A program made the translations under genes and the position numbers. This document shows, one piece after another, positions 8,865 through 16,108 of a stretch of DNA of 19,153 nt. The DNA comes from Flavobacteriaceae bacterium. Lineage in GTDB: Bacteria; Bacteroidota; Bacteroidia; Flavobacteriales; Flavobacteriaceae. The DNA lies in the NCBI GenBank assembly GCA_029245825.1, contig JAQWON010000094.1, positions 1-19,153 on the forward strand, in the 5' to 3' direction. The notes beneath the pieces are model-generated. The model was not told the DNA's origin, ran no database searches, and was given only the letters and a program-made list of their open reading frames with translations. How positions within the stretch are numbered: position 1 is the stretch's first letter; every line of letters starts with the position of its first letter.

Positions 8865-10544
8865 ATGAATAAATTAATAGAGTGTGTGCCAAACTTTTCT
8901 GAAGGGAATGATAAAGAAATTTTAGACTCTATTGCTGAGGCTATAAGTAGTACTAAAGGAGTTACTTTATTAAATGTAGATCCAGGGAAAGCCACTAATA
9001 GAACTGTAATGACTTTTGTTGGAAGTCCTGAAGTAGTTATTGACGCAGCTTTTTGCGCAATAAAAGTTGCTTCAGAGAAAATTGACATGTCGAAACATAA
9101 GGGAGAACATCCAAGATTTGGTGCTACTGATGTTTGTCCATTAATTCCAATCTCCAATGTAACTTTTGATGAGCTTGTTCCCTATGCTGAAAAACTAGGA
9201 GAAAGAGTTGCAAAAGAGTTAAAAATACCTGTTTATTTATATGAGCATGCGGCAAAAAATAAAGAGAGGAAAAATTTAGCTAATGTTAGATCTGGCGAAT
9301 ATGAAGGGTTGAAGGAAAAACTTACAAAAAAGACTTGGAAACCTGATTTTGGGACAACTGTTTTTAATGAAAAATCTGGAGCAGTGGCTATCGGAGTCAG
9401 AGATTTTTTAATTGCTTACAATATTAATTTAAATACTAAATCTACTCGATTGGCTAATGCAATTGCATTTGACGTAAGGGAAAAAGGGAGAATTAAAAGA
9501 AAGGATCATCCTGTTATTGGAGATATAGTTTATGATAGCAAGGGGAATCCTTCGACAACCCCAGGATCATTAAAACACGTAAAAGCTATTGGCTGGTATA
9601 TTGAGGAATTTGGAATTTCTCAAATTTCAATGAATTTAACCAATATCAATCAAACACCCATTCATGTTGTATTTGATGAGGTTTCTAAAAAAGCTGAAAA
9701 AAGAGGAGCTAGAGTTACTGGATCTGAGATTGTTGGATTAATCCCATTGAAGCCGATGCTTGATGCGGGAAAGTATTTTTTAAAAAAACAAAATAGATCA
9801 GTTGGTATCCCAGAGATTGATATAATTAGTATTGCAGTTGAATCTTTGGGTCTTAATCAAGTCAAAAAATTTATTCCGAAAAAAAATATAATAGAATATT
9901 ATTTAGATACTTTATTTGATGACAAAAAGAAAATAATTGAACTCAAGGCAAGTGAGTTTTCTGATGAAGTAGCAAGAGAATCTCCTGCACCTGGGGGCGG
10001 ATCTGTTGCAGCTTATGTAGGGGCGCTAGGCTCTTCACTTGGAGAAATGGTTGCTAACCTCTCTGCAAATAAAAGGGGTTGGGAAGATAGGGTTGAAAAG
10101 TTTAGCTCTATAGCAAAAGAGATTGATGAAATAAGAAAAGAATTGTTGTTTTTAGTTGATGAGGACTCAAATTCTTTTGATAGAATTATGTCATCATTCA
10201 AATTACCAAATAACAGTGAAGAGGAAAAAAAGATTAGATTAAAAGCAATTTATGATTCCTCAATCTATGCTGCAGAGGTTCCTCTTAAAGTTATGAATAG
10301 ATCATATGATTCTTACAAATTAATTTTTGAATTGGCTAAGAATGGGAATCAAAATTCTATATCTGATGCAGGAGTAGCATGTCTATGTATACATGCAGCA
10401 ATTTACGGAGCTTACTTAAATGTAAAGATTAACTTAAAAGATATTTCTAATGATCAAGGGATATTAAAAAGGGCAGATGAAATAATTAAAAAATCCTCTT
10501 TTGAAAGAGATAAAATAATAAGTTTTATTGAAAAGGTTATTTAA
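8865..10544 (+). CDS. ftcD: Bifunctional glutamate formimidoyltransferase / formimidoyltetrahydrofolate cyclodeaminase
   Basis: Ends the pathway: it moves the formimino group from formiminoglutamate to tetrahydrofolate, releasing glutamate, then cyclises the product to 5,10-methenyl-THF with loss of ammonia. Both activities are in one 559-residue chain, as in animal FTCD. The transferase domain covers about 1-325, from 'LIECVPNFSEGN', with catalytic His82 in 'GEHPRFGATD' at the same number as in the mammalian enzyme. The cyclodeaminase domain covers about 345-559, with 'ESPAPGGGSVAAYVGALG'. I chose the ATG at 8865 over a TTG at 8859 because the family begins M-x-x-L-V/I-E-C-V-P-N. The gap from hutI is 18 bp. 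Its presence means this operon uses the folate route rather than HutG or HutF. Confidence 0.96.
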   Translation: MNKLIECVPNFSEGNDKEILDSIAEAISSTKGVTLLNVDPGKATNRTVMTFVGSPEVVIDAAFCAIKVASEKIDMSKHKGEHPRFGATDVCPLIPISNVTFDELVPYAEKLGERVAKELKIPVYLYEHAAKNKERKNLANVRSGEYEGLKEKLTKKTWKPDFGTTVFNEKSGAVAIGVRDFLIAYNINLNTKSTRLANAIAFDVREKGRIKRKDHPVIGDIVYDSKGNPSTTPGSLKHVKAIGWYIEEFGISQISMNLTNINQTPIHVVFDEVSKKAEKRGARVTGSEIVGLIPLKPMLDAGKYFLKKQNRSVGIPEIDIISIAVESLGLNQVKKFIPKKNIIEYYLDTLFDDKKKIIELKASEFSDEVARESPAPGGGSVAAYVGALGSSLGEMVANLSANKRGWEDRVEKFSSIAKEIDEIRKELLFLVDEDSNSFDRIMSSFKLPNNSEEEKKIRLKAIYDSSIYAAEVPLKVMNRSYDSYKLIFELAKNGNQNSISDAGVACLCIHAAIYGAYLNVKINLKDISNDQGILKRADEIIKKSSFERDKIISFIEKVI

Positions 10545-10626
10545 TCTTTTACTACTAAGATTTAAGCTAATTCCTGTTTTTTACTACATTTAGTAAACGT
10601 TAAGTTTTACATTAAAGATACAATCT

Positions 10627-10839
10627 ATGAAATATCTAATAACAGTTTTGATTTCAATAATAATCTTACAATCTTCTTTAGCGCAAGATGATTCAAAAAA
10701 ATCAGATGAAAAGGAAGATAAAAAAGAGAAAGTTTATGACGGGGATTCCTTAGATGAAATATACCCAAATAAAGAAAAGCGTTCATTTGATGAATGGACG
10801 CAATCTAGTCCAAATGAAAATTTACCAGGAATAAAATAA
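10627..10839 (+). CDS. Small charged secreted protein, unknown function
   Basis: A 70-residue protein with a clear signal peptide (about 1-19, ending SSLAQ) followed by a highly charged Lys/Asp/Glu stretch (about 20-38) and a short tail ending 'NENLPGIK'. The mature part of about 50 residues is likely disordered. It ends 4 bp before the LACTB-like hydrolase gene, so the two are probably co-transcribed and may act together in the periplasm, though nothing in the sequence shows how. The gene is real by virtue of its signal peptide, start position and spacing; I recognise no family. Confidence 0.65.
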   Translation: MKYLITVLISIIILQSSLAQDDSKKSDEKEDKKEKVYDGDSLDEIYPNKEKRSFDEWTQSSPNENLPGIK

Positions 10840-10843
10840 ATTT

Positions 10844-11929
10844 ATGATGAGAAATTTTATACAATTATTATCGGGATTAATCTTTTTTGTATTTATTGGA
10901 TGCTCAACTTCAGATCAGTATTCCAAAGAGATAACAAAAGCAGATCAGCTTATTTCAAATGTTCTTAATGCAAATCATTTGCCGGGAATTTCCGTAACAA
11001 TTCTCAAAGACGGTAATATGGTTTACTCTAAGGGATTTGGCTATGCAGATATAGAAAAAAAGACAAAAATTATACCTTCAAAAACTAGATTTAGAATAGG
11101 AAGTTTTTCAAAAACACTCACTACATCTGCATTAATGAAACTAGTTGAAGAGAATAAAATAAATCTAGATAGTAGCATATACTTTTATGTTCCAGATTAT
11201 CCTAAAAAGAGATGGGATTTTACCCCAAGACAAATTGCTGGCCACCTCTCAGGGATGAGACACTACAAAGGAGATGAAATGATGATTAATAAAAATTTTT
11301 TAAACGTTGAAGACGCCTTAAGTATTTTTAAAACTGATTCTCTTTTGCATGAACCAGATACAAAATTTAGTTATTCTACACATGCATGGACCCTGCTTAG
11401 CGCGGTAATTGAAAATGCTTCTGGGGAGCCTTTTTTAGATTATATGCAGGCCAATGTTTTTGATCTGTTAGATATGAACAATACTCATGCAGAAGAGAAA
11501 GATTTAATGGGTGTTGAAAAGGTTAGTTATTACTATTTAGATTCAACGAAAACAGCTAATCTAGCACCAGAGGTTAATAACAGCTGGAAATGGGCTGGAG
11601 GAGGTTTTATATCAACTACAGAGGATGTAGCAAAATTTCTTTGGGGCCATTCTAATTACGATTACCTGACTGAAAATAGCCTAACAGAAATGATTACTCC
11701 TCAAAAAACCAAAGACGGCAAGAGTACTAATTATGGATTAGGTTGGGGGACCAGATACGATAACAATAATAACCCTTTGGTGGGACACACTGGAGGCTCT
11801 GTAGGAGGCACTACTTATGCTTTTAGGGCTCCTAATTCCAGTGCAATTGTAGTGATGACAACTAATTTGTATTTGTCAAGCGCTAGTTTTGGAGATTTAG
11901 CAAATGATTTGTTTGAGCTATTTGAATAA
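10844..11929 (+). CDS. LACTB-like serine hydrolase lipoprotein (beta-lactamase class C fold)
   Basis: A 361-residue serine hydrolase of the beta-lactamase/penicillin-binding-protein-like superfamily. The signal peptide ends in a lipobox-like F-I-G-C with Cys20 as the lipidation site, so it is probably membrane-anchored. The catalytic Ser87-x-x-Lys90 lies in 'IGSFSKTLT', the second motif is Tyr177-Ser-Thr ('KFSYSTHAW') instead of Tyr-x-Asn, and the third is His315-Thr-Gly ('GHTGG'). Segments 'AGHLSGMRHY', 'NNSWKWAGGGFISTTEDVAKF' (248-262 region) and 'YSTHAWTLLSAV' closely recall the LACTB branch, which acts as a peptidase rather than an antibiotic-degrading enzyme. Start is the first of two tandem ATG codons. 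It converges with the M81 gene across 8 bp. Antibiotic resistance is not implied. Confidence 0.88.
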   Translation: MMRNFIQLLSGLIFFVFIGCSTSDQYSKEITKADQLISNVLNANHLPGISVTILKDGNMVYSKGFGYADIEKKTKIIPSKTRFRIGSFSKTLTTSALMKLVEENKINLDSSIYFYVPDYPKKRWDFTPRQIAGHLSGMRHYKGDEMMINKNFLNVEDALSIFKTDSLLHEPDTKFSYSTHAWTLLSAVIENASGEPFLDYMQANVFDLLDMNNTHAEEKDLMGVEKVSYYYLDSTKTANLAPEVNNSWKWAGGGFISTTEDVAKFLWGHSNYDYLTENSLTEMITPQKTKDGKSTNYGLGWGTRYDNNNNPLVGHTGGSVGGTTYAFRAPNSSAIVVMTTNLYLSSASFGDLANDLFELFE

Positions 11930-11937
11930 TTAAAATC

Positions 11938-13515
11938 TTAGTATTCAACTGTTCCTTTATCAAAAGGATACAATTGATTTATAGGTCCATATTTATAATC
12001 TAAGGCATCTAGACGTATTGTCCCAAACCAATCTCCAGGAGCATCAACAACAAAAATAGTTTTTGCATAGCCCGTCTCATCAAAACCTCTTCTGAAGTGA
12101 ACTCTAGATTTCACAACAAAGACATCATAATTTTTGGGATCTATAGGTCCAAATTCTAACGCTTCAGGAACTATTATTTGTTTATAGGTTGGTGTAATAA
12201 TTAATACGTTATTATTTCCAAAACCAATGGCTGCAATATTTTCATAACCCCATTTAGGACCAAAAAATAGAACTTCTCCTTTAATTTTTATTGACTCTCC
12301 TGCTTGCTCTCCTGTAAATCCTCCAACATGCCTATCAAATGAGTCACCAGGTTTAGCACCTTTATTTTTAAGGGCTTCTAATGCTCTCTCATCTCTTAGG
12401 GCAGCATAGAGTATATTGTCAACTTTTTGGTCAATTAATTCTTTTAAAATCCATGTTGCATCTCCTGGTCTATCAGAATAATCCCCTAAAACAACAGGGG
12501 TTTCATTTTTTGATATAGCTTTTTTAGTCTTTGATACAGCTTCTTTAGGAAGAGGAAAATCTTGGTCTACAAAGTCTTTTCTAACTCTCCAAATATAATC
12601 TGCCATGTCATCTGCTATTGAGTCAGCTAATTTTTGATTATTATTTGTAGTTACATGAACTGTTGCTCCAATATCTGGAACATCTGACCAAGGGAATCCA
12701 TAAAAAACACTAACAAATGCATCCTTGTTTCTGGCCTCCCATCTTCTAGCCCTTTCCATAATATCCATTACAGGTGATTTCCCAGTCCATTGAAGAACAG
12801 TTCCTGTTACAACAGGAGGTTTTCTTGAAGAGGAGGTTGGTTTATATAGTCCATTAACAGTTCTGTATAAGAAATTAGCAGACCTTTCTCCTTGCAGAAA
12901 AGCATCGTAATGAGGAAATCTTTTTGTTACAAAAGCAGCATCTGCCCAATCTAAAAACTCCTTATCTTCATTGCCGTGAAGATCAAAAGAGGCAGCAATA
13001 GGTACATTGGGTCCAACGAGCTCTCTTACTCTTTTTGCAATTTCAGCTTCAGGTCTTGGAATTTCTCTTACAGCCATGGCTCCATGCAAAGCTAGATATA
13101 CTCCATCTACTGGGAGTTTACTTTTTAAATCATCCAAAATTATCTCCATAAAGTATTCAAAACTTTCTCTTGTATTCCAACTCCTAGAAGAGCCTCCAAA
13201 AACAAAATCTGGAGAATTTATTCCAATTACCTCAACATCTTTATAAACTTTCGTTTCATGAACAAAACCTGCGATATAGTTAGAATTAGGTTCTCCATTG
13301 TTATAATTCACAAGCTTCTCTCCTTTGAGATAGGGACCATTAGTTGTCCAATCTTTAATTCCTGCATCTCCACCAGGACAAAAAGTACAAGTTTCTTGTT
13401 GGTATTTGATAACAGCGAATCTAATTTTTTTTGTTTCTTTTTCACAACCAATGAAAAGGATAGATATAATAAATAAAAGAGTTAGTATGGGGGTTGATGT
13501 TGTTCTAAAGGACAT
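11938..13515 (-). CDS. M81 family (MlrC-like) metallopeptidase, predicted lipoprotein
   Basis: A 525-residue member of the M81 family, named after MlrC, which acts in microcystin peptide breakdown. An N-terminal hydrophobic segment ends in 'LFIGC' with Cys24, a good lipobox, so the enzyme is predicted to be membrane-anchored; MlrC itself is cytoplasmic. Likely zinc ligands are Glu41 ('YQQETCTF'), His144 ('YLALHGAM') and His180 ('FDLHGN'); 'PHYD' (His202), 'GDYSDRPGDAT' and the C-terminal 'SRVHFRRGF' are further family motifs. The N-terminal domain covers about 30-320 and the C-terminal domain about 340-515. The substrate is probably a small or cyclic peptide or an amide, but this is inference. 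It is the last gene of the minus-strand block. Confidence 0.88.
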   Translation of the reverse strand: MSFRTTSTPILTLLFIISILFIGCEKETKKIRFAVIKYQQETCTFCPGGDAGIKDWTTNGPYLKGEKLVNYNNGEPNSNYIAGFVHETKVYKDVEVIGINSPDFVFGGSSRSWNTRESFEYFMEIILDDLKSKLPVDGVYLALHGAMAVREIPRPEAEIAKRVRELVGPNVPIAASFDLHGNEDKEFLDWADAAFVTKRFPHYDAFLQGERSANFLYRTVNGLYKPTSSSRKPPVVTGTVLQWTGKSPVMDIMERARRWEARNKDAFVSVFYGFPWSDVPDIGATVHVTTNNNQKLADSIADDMADYIWRVRKDFVDQDFPLPKEAVSKTKKAISKNETPVVLGDYSDRPGDATWILKELIDQKVDNILYAALRDERALEALKNKGAKPGDSFDRHVGGFTGEQAGESIKIKGEVLFFGPKWGYENIAAIGFGNNNVLIITPTYKQIIVPEALEFGPIDPKNYDVFVVKSRVHFRRGFDETGYAKTIFVVDAPGDWFGTIRLDALDYKYGPINQLYPFDKGTVEY

Positions 13516-13578
13516 GATAAATATTTTTCTTTAAGATAAAAAAATGTAAGGGTTTTTAAAAAAGAGTTCTATTAATTT

Positions 13579-14403
13579 TTAGATTTTTATTTTAAACAAT
13601 CTTGGATATCCCACTCCTTCATCTTCAGAAGTTATCCAAAAGGTTGAGTCATTAATTATTTTGATGGCTTCAATCTGAGCATTTTTAATTGGAAGATTAT
13701 ATCTAATAAAGGAAATTTTGTTAAGATTTTCAGAATCAAAATTATTTACTTTATAGAGGAATTGATCGCCATCTGTATTGTAGCCAACAAGGGCTATAGT
13801 ATTTAATGATTCATTGTAATCTGCTCCAGTAATTAATGCGCCAACAGATAAACTTTTTGAATGACTAAGTTTATATGATCCAGGAGTTTTTGGAATAAAA
13901 TATAGTTCAGTACTATAACTTTCTCTATTTTTTGAAAACAAAATTAATTTTTCAGATGTTGCGGCAAGAGACTCTGCATCGTATGGATGTTTTGATCTTC
14001 TATCAAAAGCTTTTTGAGACTTGTATTCAATATTTATAGTACCAAAGCACTTAAATTTTTTTTTAGGATCAAGTATAATTATATTTAGGTTTTTTCTTTT
14101 CCCAAAATTATTTCCTGTGTTTGAAACAAAAATAAATTCTCCATCAGATGTTATATCTTCCCAATCATCATTTTTTCCACAATCTATAATTTCAAACTTA
14201 TTTAATAGGGTCCCCTTTTCATCAAATTCATAAAGAACTGGGAGCCCGCCTGAATCGTTATGGGTTATAAAATTATTACCAAAAAATTCTAGCCCTGATG
14301 TTTCATTAATTTCTCTAGGCAATAAAATTTCATCAACAACGGTTTGTCCTATGGACTCATTTAACATAAAAAATGACAAGATTGATAGAATGTATTTTAC
14401 CAT
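13579..14403 (-). CDS. Secreted propeller-like protein of unknown function
   Basis: A 274-residue exported protein with a signal peptide of about 20 residues (ending ESIGQ). It opens with 'REINETSGLEF' and 'FITHNDSGGLPVLYEFD', followed by 'DDWEDIT' and 'FVSNTGNNFGKRKNL'. This is the pattern of a common Bacteroidota secreted domain built of short beta blades, resembling SdiA-regulated or NHL-type propellers. Repeated 'DAESLAA' and 'ITGADYNESLNTIALVGY' segments fit blades in the second half. No catalytic residues are evident. It lies 13 bp downstream of the PHP phosphoesterase gene and 63 bp upstream of the M81 gene, so it is probably in their transcript. It may bind a ligand or act as a phytase-like or lactonase-like enzyme; neither can be shown. 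Confidence 0.75.
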   Translation of the reverse strand: MVKYILSILSFFMLNESIGQTVVDEILLPREINETSGLEFFGNNFITHNDSGGLPVLYEFDEKGTLLNKFEIIDCGKNDDWEDITSDGEFIFVSNTGNNFGKRKNLNIIILDPKKKFKCFGTINIEYKSQKAFDRRSKHPYDAESLAATSEKLILFSKNRESYSTELYFIPKTPGSYKLSHSKSLSVGALITGADYNESLNTIALVGYNTDGDQFLYKVNNFDSENLNKISFIRYNLPIKNAQIEAIKIINDSTFWITSEDEGVGYPRLFKIKI

Positions 14404-14416
14404 TTTAGTTATATGA

Positions 14417-15520
14417 TTAATTCTTGCTAACTATTAATTTAATTTTGAGATTTTGATTTGGAGCAACAATTCCATTCATTAATTCAAAAGGGAGATCAAT
14501 ATTATCTAAATTACTTAATGTTTTAATTTTTAAAACTTTTTTAGAATGGGGAGGAATTTGAAATATTTTTCCGTCTTCATGAAAACTAAAAGGACCAGTA
14601 TATATAAGATTCAAAATTGCGGCAGAATGATTTGTGAGAGTAAATTCACCAATTTGTTTACCCTTTGGATATTTTAAGTTTTCTGCTGAAAGGTTTGACT
14701 CAATAACAGGTAACAAATTCTCCTCTTTACCAATTAAAAGATCTTTAAACCACACAAAAGTTTTGCCTTGAAAAAGAGCTTCTTTAATCTGATTAATTTC
14801 TCCCCCTTCAGATATGACAAAAGTTATAGGGCGATGACCTCCTTCAGGAATTTCAAAAAGCCAGTCTGTAAGGCCATGTATGTCAGAATTTCCAATAATT
14901 GTAAGATTACTTTCAAGTGCAATTTTAAGGGCCTCTTCTGAAAAAGTAGTTTCATTTACAACTTCTACTCCATGGATCAATTTTTTCTTAATTAAATCTT
15001 CATGCACTGAACTTAACCTTGCAATTCCATCCGATCTGTGCGCATCCCAATTAGGATGATTCATAAAAACAAAAGCTTTTTGAGCATTTGCTTCATTTAT
15101 TGATAAAATAGGATCATTTCTTAATAGTTTATTTGCATCTTTAATAAATACTGCATTTAAATGTCCTATGGGCATTTCGCGAGTTATTTCAGCTCCATTG
15201 ATAACTCTTAATTTTTCTTGCCCTTTAGCTAATTCACTAGCGATTTGATAGGATCGATTTCTGTCAGGATGTGGAATATCTTCTTTATGTGGTTGATATT
15301 CAAGATGGTCTGTCATAGCTATGAGATCTAATCCTTCCCTAAGAGCTTCCCTTAAACGAATATCAGGCCAAACAGATCCGTCAGAGAAAACTGTATGAAT
15401 GTGTAAATCAGTAGCTGTTAAATAAGAGTCCTTGGGAGCTTTGAACAAAGGTCTTGTTTGTGAGTAAAAAACTGATGGTATTAGCAATAAAAAAACAACT
15501 TTTTTAAAAAACTTTAACAT
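14417..15520 (-). CDS. Secreted PHP-domain phosphoesterase
   Basis: A 367-residue exported enzyme of the polymerase-and-histidinol-phosphatase (PHP) metal-dependent family. The signal peptide runs to about residue 20 (FYSQ). Metal-site residues appear in order: His40 and His42 ('DLHIHTVFSDG'), Asp47, His72 ('AMTDHLEY'), Glu111 ('GAEIT'), His120, His155 ('MNHPNW'), Asp213 and His215 ('GNSDIHG'). The PHP domain fills about 30-270, and a C-terminal beta-rich domain of about 90 residues follows. The overall form resembles secreted bacterial PHP phosphodiesterases (the Sb-PDE type), so hydrolysis of phosphodiesters or phosphomonoesters in the periplasm is likely; the exact substrate is unknown. 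The next gene starts 13 bp downstream. Confidence 0.87.
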   Translation of the reverse strand: MLKFFKKVVFLLLIPSVFYSQTRPLFKAPKDSYLTATDLHIHTVFSDGSVWPDIRLREALREGLDLIAMTDHLEYQPHKEDIPHPDRNRSYQIASELAKGQEKLRVINGAEITREMPIGHLNAVFIKDANKLLRNDPILSINEANAQKAFVFMNHPNWDAHRSDGIARLSSVHEDLIKKKLIHGVEVVNETTFSEEALKIALESNLTIIGNSDIHGLTDWLFEIPEGGHRPITFVISEGGEINQIKEALFQGKTFVWFKDLLIGKEENLLPVIESNLSAENLKYPKGKQIGEFTLTNHSAAILNLIYTGPFSFHEDGKIFQIPPHSKKVLKIKTLSNLDNIDLPFELMNGIVAPNQNLKIKLIVSKN

Positions 15521-15552
15521 GCTCTAATTTTTATACTATGCAATAATATTTT

Positions 15553-15568
15553 TATCTTAAATAAGATA
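15553..15568. promoter_or_regulatory. Short inverted repeat upstream of the PHP phosphoesterase gene, possible operator
   Basis: tatctta and taagata flank a 2-nt centre, forming a 7-bp perfect inverted repeat whose right edge lies about 48 bp and left edge about 33 bp upstream of the ATG at 15520. Length and symmetry fit a dimeric regulator's site, but in DNA this AT-rich such a palindrome can arise by chance. Confidence 0.25.
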
Positions 15569-15608
15569 CTTATTTCTTCTTTGATAAAAAAATAACATTA
15601 GACAAAGG

Positions 15609-16094
15609 TTATCTTCCAAAATCATCCTCTAATCGAATAATATCATTTTCATCAGAAGGTTTTTTAAAATCAGTATGCTGCCATATTTCAGCAATTATTG
15701 CAGAATTTTTTAAACCTACTATTCGATGTCTTTCACCTTGTTTTATTTTGATCTGATTTCCTGAATCAATTATTTCCATATTATTTTGGAAATCATTTTT
15801 TGATCTGATTATTCCCACAGGACCTTTATAAATAGACCAAATTTCAGCTCTGCGTATATGATATTGCCATGACAATTTTGAATTTGGATTTATGATTAAA
15901 ATTTTAGGACTTAATCTCTCTGTTATTTGAAGAGATTCTATTTTTAACCCATCAAAAAATTGATTTGAAAACTTTTGAGACTGGTCTTCATCAATTACTA
16001 AAAACCCTCCCCAAGGTCTATTAAGGTCTTCAGAAATTATTTGGTATCCAAAAGACTCTATCTCATTTCTAATGCTTAGGAAATTTTCACCCAA
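15609..16094 (-). CDS. Small cupin protein, mannose-6-phosphate isomerase type II-like
   Basis: A 161-residue single-domain cupin. It opens with 'EDLNRPWGGFLVI', a motif of the type II mannose-6-phosphate isomerase and GDP-mannose pyrophosphorylase C-terminal domain, and has metal-site motifs 'LSWQYHIRRAEIW' and 'KQGERHRI'. Such short Bacteroidota proteins are often labelled phosphoheptose isomerase by similarity; the true substrate is uncertain, but a phosphosugar is likely. No signal peptide is seen, so it should be cytoplasmic. The start is taken as a TTG at 16094 because no in-frame ATG occurs before the conserved region and the upstream frame soon meets the previous gene's end. It begins 14 bp after the oxidoreductase gene, suggesting co-transcription. 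Confidence 0.78.
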   Translation of the reverse strand: MGENFLSIRNEIESFGYQIISEDLNRPWGGFLVIDEDQSQKFSNQFFDGLKIESLQITERLSPKILIINPNSKLSWQYHIRRAEIWSIYKGPVGIIRSKNDFQNNMEIIDSGNQIKIKQGERHRIVGLKNSAIIAEIWQHTDFKKPSDENDIIRLEDDFGR

Positions 16095-16108
16095 CTTTTA
16101 TTTTTTTA

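Noticed and set aside
8789..9157. 122-codon minus-strand open frame across the hutI-ftcD junction
   Set aside because: It lies opposite the conserved ends of two certain genes and has no recognisable domain or start context.
10577..10596. Short tttact/agtaaa inverted repeat after ftcD as a terminator
   Set aside because: The stem has only six AT-rich pairs and no T run follows, so it is not distinguishable from background.
10844..11929. Reading the serine hydrolase as an antibiotic-resistance beta-lactamase
   Set aside because: It matches the LACTB-like branch, has Tyr-Ser-Thr in place of Tyr-x-Asn, and has no AmpR-type regulator beside it.
11938..13515. A microcystin-degradation (mlr) gene cluster
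   Set aside because: Only an M81 homologue is present; there is no mlrA, mlrB or mlrD nearby, and M81 is a broad family.
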